From contig NZ_QLLT01000017.1 of NCBI RefSeq assembly GCF_003259315.1, forward strand, positions 1 through 64,000: 64,000 bases of DNA, given 5' to 3'. The stretch comes from Kitasatospora sp. SolWspMP-SS2h (GTDB lineage Bacteria; Actinomycetota; Actinomycetes; Streptomycetales; Streptomycetaceae). How positions within the stretch are numbered: the first letter of the stretch is position 1; each line of letters opens with the position of its first letter. The translations under genes were made by a program, and so were the position numbers. The notes beneath the pieces are model-generated. The model searched no databases. It saw nothing but the letters and a program-made list of their open reading frames with translations, and was not told the DNA's origin. Shown one piece after another: positions 32,041 through 39,159 of this stretch.

Positions 32041-33552
32041 GTGCACGCCACCACCGGCCAGCGGACCGCACCCAGCGGCACCGCGCTGCTGGTCCTGCTG
32101 ATCGGCCAGGCGATGGCCAACATCGACCTGGCGATCGTCAACCTCGCCGCCCCCGCCGTCAGCGCCGACCTGCACGTCAGCAGCTCCGAGCTCACCCTGA
32201 TGGTCACCGCGTACGCGCTGTGCTCCGCCGTGCTGCTCGCCCCCGCCGCCCGGCTCGGCGAACGCCAGGGCGTGCGCCGGGTCTACCTGCTGGGCCTCGC
32301 GCTGTTCACGCTCGCCTCGCTCGGCTGCGGCCTCGCCCAGGACACCGCCATGCTGATCGTCGGCCGCTGCCTCCAGGGCGCCGCCACCGCGCTGATGACC
32401 TCCCAGGTGCTGGTCGGCATCCACCGCTGGTTCACCGGCCCGACCCGGGCCCGGGCGCTCGGCTGGAACGCCGTCACCCTCTCCGGCGGTGCCGCCCTCG
32501 GCCAGGTCCTCGGCGGCACCATCGTCTCCGCCGACCTGCTCGGCACCGGCTGGCGCGCGGTGTTCCTGCTCAACGTGCCCATCGGCGCGGTGGTCCTGGC
32601 GCTCGGCGCGGCCCTCCTCCCGCACGACCGGCCCGCCGCCGCCGACATCCGGCGCGGCGACAACGACGTGCCCGGCACCGTGCTGCTCGCCGCCGCCACC
32701 CTCGCCGTGCTGGTCCCGCTCAGCGTGGAGAAGCCCGACTGGATCTGGGTGCTGCTGATCGCCGCCGTCCCGCTCGCCGTCCAACTGGCCCGCACGGAAC
32801 GGCGGGTGATCGCCGGCGGCGGCACCCCCGCGCTCGACCTGCGGCCGCTGTCCGCCCCCGCGGTGCGCTGGGCACTGGCCTCCTTCGCAGGCACCACGCT
32901 CACCTACCTGGCCATGCTGTACCTGCTGTCCCTGTACCTCCAGGACCACCTGCACCTGCCCGCCTGGCAGGCCGGGCTGGTCCCGCTCGGCTGGGTGCTC
33001 GCGTTCGGCGCGGCCGGCCCCGTCATCGGCCGCGCCCCGCAGCGGGTGGCCCGGCTCCTGCCGTTCGCCGGCTGCGCCATGCTCACCGCCGCCTACGCCC
33101 TCGCCCCGGTGGTGCCGGCCGGCGGGGGCGGCGCGATCTGGCCGCTCACCGCGGTGCTCTGCATCGGCGGATTCGGCCTCGGCCTCACCCACACCGCGCT
33201 GCTCAACCTGCTCACCACCGCGGTCCCCTCGCGCTTCGCCGCGACCCTCAGCGGAACCGTCAACACCCTCTCCACGGTGGTCGGCGTCATCGGGGTCGCC
33301 CTGTTCGGCGCCGTGTATCCGTGGCTCGTCGACGCCCACTGGGCCGGGGCCGCCACTGCCTGGGCGCTCAGCTGCACCGGCCTCGCCCTGGTGGCGGCTG
33401 TCTGCGGCCTCGCCGCGCTGCGGGCCGTCGCCGCCTCCGGCCCGGCCGAGGCGGAACCCGCACCCGAGATGGTCGACGCGGCCATCGCAACCGGTGCGGC
33501 CGTCCCGGTGTTCACCACCGAGGAACACCCCGGGCCGTCCGCCACGCCCTGA
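32041..33552 (+). CDS. MFS exporter, DHA2 family, in the nitrosourea cluster
   Basis: 503 aa from GTG 32041, about 14 hydrophobic segments. MFS signatures: ANIDLAIVNLAAPAVSADLH near the first helix, AARLGERQGVRRVYLLGL (motif A), TALMTSQVLVGIHRWFTGP and GWRAVFLLNVPIGAVVLALG (DHA2 motif). Ends with an acidic tail. DHA2 proteins use the proton gradient to expel antibiotics, so this is a good candidate for self-resistance or export of the cluster product. Confidence 0.9.
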   Translation: MHATTGQRTAPSGTALLVLLIGQAMANIDLAIVNLAAPAVSADLHVSSSELTLMVTAYALCSAVLLAPAARLGERQGVRRVYLLGLALFTLASLGCGLAQDTAMLIVGRCLQGAATALMTSQVLVGIHRWFTGPTRARALGWNAVTLSGGAALGQVLGGTIVSADLLGTGWRAVFLLNVPIGAVVLALGAALLPHDRPAAADIRRGDNDVPGTVLLAAATLAVLVPLSVEKPDWIWVLLIAAVPLAVQLARTERRVIAGGGTPALDLRPLSAPAVRWALASFAGTTLTYLAMLYLLSLYLQDHLHLPAWQAGLVPLGWVLAFGAAGPVIGRAPQRVARLLPFAGCAMLTAAYALAPVVPAGGGGAIWPLTAVLCIGGFGLGLTHTALLNLLTTAVPSRFAATLSGTVNTLSTVVGVIGVALFGAVYPWLVDAHWAGAATAWALSCTGLALVAAVCGLAALRAVAASGPAEAEPAPEMVDAAIATGAAVPVFTTEEHPGPSATP

Positions 33553-33575
33553 GCCCGACCCGCAGCTAAGGACGA

Positions 33576-34229
33576 ATGACCATGACCGAACTCCACCACC
33601 TCCAGGCCAAGGCCGCACTGTTCGACCTCGACGGCACCCTGGTCGCCACCGAGCACCGCAGCCGGGCCGCCTGGACCCGCCTGTTCACCACCCACGGCCT
33701 GCCCTGCGACGACGCCCTGCTCGCCACCTTCGTCGGCCGGCGCGGCCAGGAGGCACTCGCCGACCACGTGCACCGCTTCCCCGGCCACACCGTGGACGAG
33801 CTGTTCGAGGAAGCCTGCGGCTACCTGATGGGACCCGACAGCCCGCCCCCGTACGCCGTCCCCGGCGCCGCGGAGCTGCTCGCCGACCTCGCCCACCGCG
33901 GCGTCCCGCTCGCCCTGGTCACCTCGGGCCTGCGCGCCCACGCCCGGGAGCTGCTCGAACACGTCGGCGGCGCCGACCGGTTCCAGGTCCTGATCACCGC
34001 CGAGGACGTCACCGCGGGCAAGCCCGACCCGCAGGGCTACCTCGCCGCGTGCACCGCCCTGGGCATCGACCCCGCGGACGGCGTCGCCTTCGAGGACGCC
34101 CCCGCCGGCATCCGGGCCGCCAAGACCGCCGGACTGCGCTGCGTCGCGTTCACCACCACCCACGGTGCGCAGGACCTCGCCCACGCCGACCTCGTGCTCG
34201 CCGACCTGACCCCGCTCCGCTGGGCCTGA
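33576..34229 (+). CDS. HAD-superfamily phosphatase (beta-phosphoglucomutase-like)
   Basis: 217 aa. Motif I ALFDLDGTLVATEH with the nucleophile Asp, motif II LALVTSGLRAHAREL, Lys motif AEDVTAGKPDPQGY, and motif III VAFEDAPAGIRAAKTAGLRC. The C1 cap helices (RSRAAWTRLFTTHGLPCDDA) are as in sugar phosphatases and phosphoglucomutases. Starts 23 bp after the MFS gene with an AAGGA ribosome binding site. In a streptozotocin-like pathway it could dephosphorylate an amino-sugar phosphate; this is inference. Confidence 0.9.
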   Translation: MTMTELHHLQAKAALFDLDGTLVATEHRSRAAWTRLFTTHGLPCDDALLATFVGRRGQEALADHVHRFPGHTVDELFEEACGYLMGPDSPPPYAVPGAAELLADLAHRGVPLALVTSGLRAHARELLEHVGGADRFQVLITAEDVTAGKPDPQGYLAACTALGIDPADGVAFEDAPAGIRAAKTAGLRCVAFTTTHGAQDLAHADLVLADLTPLRWA

Positions 34230-34273
34230 GCGACCCGGGCCGCCCGCCCGCGCCCCGCTCCCGCCTGCACCCC

Positions 34274-34332
34274 GACCACCGGACCTGACCACCGGACCTG
34301 ACCACCGGACCGGACCACCGGACCGGACCACC
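34274..34332 (+). repeat. 13-bp tandem repeat, 4.5 copies
   Basis: Units GACCACCGGACCT, GACCACCGGACCT, GACCACCGGACCG, GACCACCGGACCG and a partial GACCACC lie between the phosphatase and the glycosyltransferase genes, ending 33 bases before the latter. Confidence 0.9.
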
Positions 34333-34365
34333 ACGCCCGTTCGACACCGCTGGGGAGACGACACC

Positions 34366-35580
34366 ATGTCCGCCGCCCGCCCGTCCGATCCCGCCGCGCT
34401 GGCCGCCGCGGTCACCAGCAGCCTCGTGCTGGCCCACGACCCGGTCTCGCGGGCGGTCGCGCCCGACTACTGGGACTGGTCCGCCGACGCCCACCAGAGC
34501 ACCGCGAAAGCGCTGACCGCGCTCGGGGACGAGCAGGTCCGGGCGGAGACCGACCGGATCACCGCGCACCCCGACGACGACGGGGCCGCCGCCCGGCTCA
34601 CGGCCCGCCTCACCGACCTGCTCTCCCGCCCCGGCGACCCGGACCAGGCCGTCGAGGCCCTGCGCGCCGCCGCCGCCCACACCGAGACGGTCTCCCGGCT
34701 GCTGGTCCGCCCCGGCGCGCCCGACCGAAGCGCTCCGGGCACGCCCCCCGGCACCGCCGAGCTGCTCGCCGCACTCGCCCGGCCCCCGCACGGCGGCCGG
34801 CACCCGGTCGACGCGGCGGTGGTCATCCCGTTCCGCGCCCCGGACGGCGCCACCGGCCGCACCCGCAATCTGGCGGCCGTGCTCGGCGCGCTCGCCGACC
34901 AGTCGCACCCGCGCGAGCGCTACCGCGTCGTGGTCGTCGAGACCGACAGGCGGCCGCGCTGGCGGCGGCTGTTCGCGGACGCCTGCGACAGCTACGTGTT
35001 CGCCCCCGACGACGGCCGGTTCAACAAGTCCTGGACCGTCAACGTCGGCGTGGTGCACGGGGCGCGGCCCGCCGAACTGGTCTGCGTGCTGGACGGCGAC
35101 ATCCTGGTGGACCGCGACTTCGTCGCCCGCGCCGTCGAACGCTTCCGGCAGCCCGGAACCCAGGCGCACTGGCCGTTCGAGGACATGCTCTTCCTCGACC
35201 CCGGGTCCAGCGCCGAAGCGGTCCGCGCCCGCTGCCTCGACCACGCCCCCGACCCCGATCAGGACCGGCTGCGCGGGGTCTACCTGCGCCGGCCCCCCGG
35301 CGGCTGCGTGTGGCTGCGCGAAGACCTGTTCACCCGGATCGGCGGCATGGACGAGCGGTTCTGCGGCTGGGGCGGCGAGGACCAGGACTTCGTCTGGCGG
35401 GTCGAGCGCTACGGCCCGATGGACCGTCACCGCGACCCGGCCTTCCACCTCCACCACGACCGCTCGGCGCACCGCGGCGACGACGGCGTACCGTTCTACG
35501 AGGAGGTCGAGCGGGCCGGGTTCTGCAGCTGGCCCTGCGACTCTGACTTCGGACGCCTCGACCGCAACCCGGCGTCCTGA
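34366..35580 (+). CDS. Glycosyltransferase with GT7C-type C-terminal domain
   Basis: 404 aa from ATG 34366. The N-terminal ~150 residues are helical and cluster-specific. A GT-A core follows: AAVVIPFRAPDGATGRTRNL, LVCVLDGDILVDRDFVARAV (DxD metal site DGD), LREDLFTRIGGMDERFCGWG and GEDQDFVWRVERYG, the Glyco_transf_7C signature W-G-x-E-D. Such enzymes use UDP-sugars. Streptozotocin carries a glucosamine, so a sugar-handling enzyme fits, though its exact donor and acceptor are unknown. It is the last plus-strand gene of the cluster. Confidence 0.85.
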   Translation: MSAARPSDPAALAAAVTSSLVLAHDPVSRAVAPDYWDWSADAHQSTAKALTALGDEQVRAETDRITAHPDDDGAAARLTARLTDLLSRPGDPDQAVEALRAAAAHTETVSRLLVRPGAPDRSAPGTPPGTAELLAALARPPHGGRHPVDAAVVIPFRAPDGATGRTRNLAAVLGALADQSHPRERYRVVVVETDRRPRWRRLFADACDSYVFAPDDGRFNKSWTVNVGVVHGARPAELVCVLDGDILVDRDFVARAVERFRQPGTQAHWPFEDMLFLDPGSSAEAVRARCLDHAPDPDQDRLRGVYLRRPPGGCVWLREDLFTRIGGMDERFCGWGGEDQDFVWRVERYGPMDRHRDPAFHLHHDRSAHRGDDGVPFYEEVERAGFCSWPCDSDFGRLDRNPAS

Positions 35581-35782
35581 CCCGTCGCCGCTCCCGCCCC
35601 GGGGAAAGGACGTGGACACCGGCGCACCTTCACCGACACCGCCCCGGGCCCGGTCACCCTTGCCGCCCGGGGCGAGGCCCCGCTCCTGCTGCCGGTGGGT
35701 GGTGGCGTCGGGCGGGGTCGGCGGCGCTGCGCGGGCTGCTGGCCGACGGCGACGGCCGGGCCGTCGGCGCCGGCCACTGCGG

Positions 35783-36457
35783 TCACCGTGCGGCCTCCCG
35801 GTCCGTCAGTCCGGTGACGCGCATGGTGATGTTCAGCCGTCCCGATGCCAGGCCGGTGGCGGGGTCCGCGGTGCCTTCGTGGACCTTGGGCACGCCGTGG
35901 TAGACGTAGCGGGAGGGGCCGCCGAAGACGAACAGGTCGCCGGAGGCGAGTTCGATGTCGGTGTAGGGCTTGGTGCGGGTCTCGGTGTTGCCGACGCGGA
36001 AGACGCAGGTGTCCCCGATGGAGAGGGAGACGACCGGGGCGGAGGACTTCTCGTCCTTGTCCTGGTGCATGCCCAGCTTGGCCTGGCCGTCGTAGAAGTT
36101 GATCAGGGCGGTGTCCGGGGTGTACTCGGCTGCGGCCTGTTCGTCGCCGTACGCCCCGAGCAGAGCGCGCCGGCCCAACCGGACCATCCATTCCGGGAAC
36201 TCGGAGACTCGTGCGCCGTTCACGTCGCCGGCGGTGCGCGTGTACGCGTACGGCTGCCAGTGCCAGCCGATGCACACCGTCTGCACCGACATGACGCCGC
36301 CGCGTGGCAGCTTGGTGTGGCGAATCGGGACCGGGCCGGTGGCCCAGCCGCGGCACGCGGTGACGAGGTCGCGCTGCTGCTCGATGGTGAGCCAGCCGGG
36401 TACGTGAACCGCGCCGGGCGCGATCTCCGTGGTGGGCCGTGGAATGAGGGCGGTCAT
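35783..36457 (-). CDS. alkB: AlkB-type 2-oxoglutarate/Fe(II) DNA dealkylase
   Basis: 224 aa. The core has YTPDTALINFYDGQAKLGMH, then QDKDEKSS: H-x-D metal ligands within GMHQDKDE, and the C-terminal RLNITMRVTG (R-x-N-x-T-x-R), the AlkB signature for 2-oxoglutarate binding. VYHGVPKVHEG supplies the third His. It oxidatively removes methyl groups from 1-methyladenine and 3-methylcytosine. The ATG overlaps the stop of the upstream gene by four bases; it is the last of four coupled genes. Confidence 0.93.
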   Translation of the reverse strand: MTALIPRPTTEIAPGAVHVPGWLTIEQQRDLVTACRGWATGPVPIRHTKLPRGGVMSVQTVCIGWHWQPYAYTRTAGDVNGARVSEFPEWMVRLGRRALLGAYGDEQAAAEYTPDTALINFYDGQAKLGMHQDKDEKSSAPVVSLSIGDTCVFRVGNTETRTKPYTDIELASGDLFVFGGPSRYVYHGVPKVHEGTADPATGLASGRLNITMRVTGLTDREAAR

Positions 36458-37017
36458 GCTGTCACTCCGGCGGGCGGGTAGGAGGTGACCCGGCGGTGGT
36501 GGACGTCCCAGGTGCCGCCCTCGGCGGTGGCACCGCGCAGGCCGTGCAGGGTGTCCGGGCCGGCGAGCGCGGGGAGGCGGGAGTCCCGCAGGGAGGCGAA
36601 GGCGAGGGTGTGGGCCGGGTCCCAGTCGGTGGAACGGCGCAGTCGGCGGGCGAGCTGGGCGAAGCCGACCGGAGCGGCGGCCATCACCCAGGCGTCGGGG
36701 CGTTCGGCGGTCAGCCGGTTCGCCGGGCGCAGCCAGGACGCGGCGCTCTCCGGCCAGTCCACGACCGTGAGGACCGTGCCGCCACGGGCCTTCCACGCCG
36801 CCGAGAAGGCGCCGGCGGCGGTACGGGAGTGCGCATCACGGCTGTGACCGACGGAGATCGTCTCGATGCGTGACTTCGGCCGCGTCAACAGGGCCATGAG
36901 GGAGCCGAGTTCGGCTTCGGTGTGCGGGGCGGGCTCGGGCAGGTCGCCGAACTCGGCGAGTTCGGCGGCACCGATCAGGGGAGAGCGGGACTGACCCCGC
37001 TCGGTGAAGATGCTCAT
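36454..37017 (-). CDS. Protein of unknown function in alkylation-repair operon
   Basis: 187 aa from ATG 37017 (MSIFTERGQSRSPLIGAAEL), overlapping both neighbours by four bases. The middle, ISVGHSRDAHSRTAAGAFSA, LTVVDWPESAASWLRPANRL, DAWVMAAAPVGFAQLARRLR and HTLAFASLRDSRLPAL, has alternating strand and helix segments like a small alpha/beta sensor or periplasmic-binding-type fold, without a signal peptide. I do not recognise it. Its place between the Ada zinc protein and AlkB suggests an accessory role in alkylation sensing or repair. Confidence 0.75.
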   Translation of the reverse strand: MSIFTERGQSRSPLIGAAELAEFGDLPEPAPHTEAELGSLMALLTRPKSRIETISVGHSRDAHSRTAAGAFSAAWKARGGTVLTVVDWPESAASWLRPANRLTAERPDAWVMAAAPVGFAQLARRLRRSTDWDPAHTLAFASLRDSRLPALAGPDTLHGLRGATAEGGTWDVHHRRVTSYPPAGVTA

Positions 37018-37322
37018 GACGGTGTGCCGTGGCTCCCCGGGTGTGCTTTCCAACGGGCGTACTCGGCGGGCATGCAGACCGCGCAGGGCCGGTGACCGGC
37101 GGCGATCGCGGTGGCCTCGTCCGGGAAGAACACCCGCTGCCGGACGTAGTGGCCGGCGGCGATGGCCCGCAGCGCGGAGCGGCAGTCCAGGCGGCCGTAG
37201 AGCCGTTCGCGCCGGTGACCGCCCAGCGTGCCCGGCGTGCTGCTCCGGTACGGGTTCCCGTCCGGGCCGAGCAGGGTGTACGTGCGGGGGTCCGGGCCGG
37301 CGGAGTCCGTGTCGCGAGTCAT
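37014..37322 (-). CDS. Stand-alone Ada metal-binding domain protein
   Basis: 102 aa, ATG 37322. Almost the entire protein is one Ada_Zn_binding domain: LYGRLDCRSALRAIAAGHYV, RQRVFFPDEATAIAAGHRPC, AVCMPAEYARWKAH, with Cys in LDC and C-A-V-C and aromatic/basic residues as in Ada. There is no helix-turn-helix and no alkyltransferase domain. In Ada the first cysteine of this domain takes methyl groups from DNA phosphotriesters, so this can be a separate methyl-phosphotriester sensor or scavenger. Coupled to genes on both sides. Confidence 0.8.
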   Translation of the reverse strand: MTRDTDSAGPDPRTYTLLGPDGNPYRSSTPGTLGGHRRERLYGRLDCRSALRAIAAGHYVRQRVFFPDEATAIAAGHRPCAVCMPAEYARWKAHPGSHGTPS

Positions 37323-38050
37323 GTGGCGTCGTGGAAGACGAGGCCGAGCGTGTGCCGCTGCCCGGAGCGGACGGTGCTGACGCCGTGCCGCATCGGGCCG
37401 GTCGACCAGCCGCGCTTGGAGGCGACGGGCCGGTCGCGGGTGGTGAAGACCAGCCCGTGCCCCTGCGGCAAGGTCGTGGCCGAGCCGCGGGACTGGGCGC
37501 GGGGGCGCTGCTCGGTCATGATGAACTCGCCACCGGTGAAGTCGGCTCCCGGGGCATCGAGGCCGATGACGACCTGGAGCGGGAAGAGCATCTCGCCGAA
37601 CACGTCGCGGTGCAGGGCGTTCCAGTCGCCGGGCCCGTAACGCAGCAGGATCTGCGCGGACTTGGCCTGGCCGGCCGCGTGGCACTGGGCCACCCACTCG
37701 TCCAGGCTGTCGGGCCAGGGCGCCGCCCGGCCGAGCTTTTCGGCCCAGTCGCGGGCGACGGGCAGCAGGCAGGGATAGAACGCCTCCCGCAACTCCCGGA
37801 CGATATCCGGGAGTTCGTGGGTGAAGTAGCGGTACTGGCCGGATCCGAAGCGGTGTCGGGCCATGTCGACGGTGGTGCGGAAGCGGTCGGGCTCGTCATA
37901 CAGGGCGGTGATCTCGCGGCACTCGTCGGGGGTGAGGAGCGGGCCGGTGAGGGCGCTGCCGTGCTCGTTGAGCTCGTCGGCCAGGGCGTCCCAGTCCCCC
38001 TCGGCGACGCGGTCCGCGACGCGGCCTGCCAGGTGCGTGGTGTCGATCAT
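37319..38050 (-). CDS. 2OG-Fe(II) oxygenase of the alkylation-repair operon
   Basis: 243 aa from ATG 38050 (MIDTTHLAGRVADRVAEGDW). The double-stranded beta-helix core carries ILLRYGPGDWNALHRDVFGE (H-x-D), then FTGGEFIMTEQRPRAQSRGS, and the distal HGVSTVRSGQRHTLGLVFHD with the third His and the 2OG-binding Arg. It is larger than and different from AlkB; the family is usually annotated as a prolyl-hydroxylase-like 2OG oxygenase and often sits beside ada/alkA genes. It may act on alkylated DNA or on a repair protein. First gene of the four-gene coupled operon. Confidence 0.85.
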   Translation of the reverse strand: MIDTTHLAGRVADRVAEGDWDALADELNEHGSALTGPLLTPDECREITALYDEPDRFRTTVDMARHRFGSGQYRYFTHELPDIVRELREAFYPCLLPVARDWAEKLGRAAPWPDSLDEWVAQCHAAGQAKSAQILLRYGPGDWNALHRDVFGEMLFPLQVVIGLDAPGADFTGGEFIMTEQRPRAQSRGSATTLPQGHGLVFTTRDRPVASKRGWSTGPMRHGVSTVRSGQRHTLGLVFHDAT

Positions 38051-38123
38051 GATGGGGGTTCCTTGGAGAGGTGAGGGGGGTCGCCCCGCCTCCGCGCGGG
38101 GGGCCCGGGGGTGGGGCGACGGG

Positions 38124-38407
38124 TCAGGCGGCCCGGTGGGCGTTTTCCAGGTCCGGGAGCCGCTGCTTTCGTTCCAGGCCGCCCGCGTAGCCGGCGAGGG
38201 CGCCGCCGGCGCCGATCACGCGGTGCCACGGGCGCACGACGAGCAGCGGGTCGCGTCCCTCGTCCAGTCGTCCTGAACGACGGCGCCGTCCTTCTGGCCC
38301 GGCACCGACAGGGAGGCGGGTGCGGTGGCGCCCTTGGCGGTGTCCGACTTCCCATCTCCCAGCAGCAGTTCGCCCAACGGGCTGCCCGTCGTCGTACAGA
38401 CCGTCAT
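38124..38407 (-). pseudogene. ogt pseudogene with internal deletion and altered active site
   Basis: N-terminal piece (38407 down): MTVCTTTGSPLGELLLGDGK, SDTAKGATAPASLSVPGQKD, closely similar to the start of the intact ogt next door. The C-terminal piece reads LLVVRPWHRVIGAGGALAGYAGGLERKQ, split here as LLVVRPWHRVIGAGG and ALAGYAGGLERKQ. About 80 codons between them are gone, the two pieces are in different frames, and the acceptor Cys of PCHRV is Trp. It is a decayed duplicate. Confidence 0.85.
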
Positions 38408-38575
38408 CGGTCTCGTTCCTTTCGCACCCTCAAGTCGTTCCTCCACCACCGAGTCTGCGGCCTGCGCGCCGCCCTGTCTGGCGGTATTCGGACATCGCTC
38501 TACGGGTGGGGCACAGGCTGGTCGGGCGCAGACGCCGTCTCCCGGGCCCCGGGCCGTGGGTGTCGCGCGGCTGGT

Positions 38576-39079
38576 TCAGACGAGAGTGGGCTGCAGCGCC
38601 CCCTCGTGGGTGAGGAGCTGCACCTTCCGCTCGACGCCGCCGGCGTAGCCGCGCATGGTGCCGTCCGCGCCGATCACCCGGTGGCAGGGCCGCACCAGCA
38701 GGAGGGGGTTGGCGCCGATCGCCGCACCCAGCGCCTGGACCCGCTCCCGTGGCATGCCGAGCTGCTCGGCGAGCCTGCCGTAGGTCGTCGAGGTGCCGTA
38801 CGGAATCGCCTCCAGGGCGTGCCAGACGAGTCGCTGGAAGTCGGTGCCGCCTTCGGTGAACGCGATGTCGAACTCGGTGAGTTCACCGGCGAAGTACGCC
38901 TGAAGCTGGCGGATGACGTCGGCGAAGCAGTCCGGGTCGTGCAGCCAGTCCGGCCGAACGGCCGGAGCGTTCTTCTGGCCGGGCATTGACAGGGACGTCA
39001 GGGTGACACCCTCACGCCCCTCCTCGCCCACCAGCAGCAGTTCGCCCAGCGGGCTGTCGATCGTGGTGTAGGCGGTCAT
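38576..39079 (-). CDS. ogt: Methylated-DNA-[protein]-cysteine S-methyltransferase
   Basis: 167 aa from ATG 39079 (MTAYTTIDSPLGELLLVGEE). Conserved C-terminal half: FQRLVWHALEAIPYGTSTTY, GRLAEQLGMPRERVQALGAA, IGANPLLLVRPCHRVIGADG and TMRGYAGGVERKVQLL, with the acceptor Cys in PCHRVIG. It repairs O6-methylguanine, a lesion expected from N-methyl-N-nitrosoureas. It sits 80 bp after the AdaA-AlkA gene, so probably in its regulon. Confidence 0.93.
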   Translation of the reverse strand: MTAYTTIDSPLGELLLVGEEGREGVTLTSLSMPGQKNAPAVRPDWLHDPDCFADVIRQLQAYFAGELTEFDIAFTEGGTDFQRLVWHALEAIPYGTSTTYGRLAEQLGMPRERVQALGAAIGANPLLLVRPCHRVIGADGTMRGYAGGVERKVQLLTHEGALQPTLV

Positions 39080-39159
39080 CGTGGCCTCCTCGTCGTCAGT
39101 TTCCGTTCCACCTTCAACGATGGGGTGTTGCGGGCCGAATTTCTGGCGGGATTCGGACG

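Noticed and set aside
30248..32071. A 607-codon minus-strand frame over the amidase gene
   Set aside because: It is antisense to a clear amidase-signature enzyme with catalytic triad; Gly/Asp/Val-rich shadow.
34366..35580. Reading the glycosyltransferase as a peptidoglycan or cell-wall enzyme unrelated to the cluster
   Set aside because: It lacks membrane segments and follows the phosphatase and exporter closely on the same strand, so cluster membership is more likely, though not proven.
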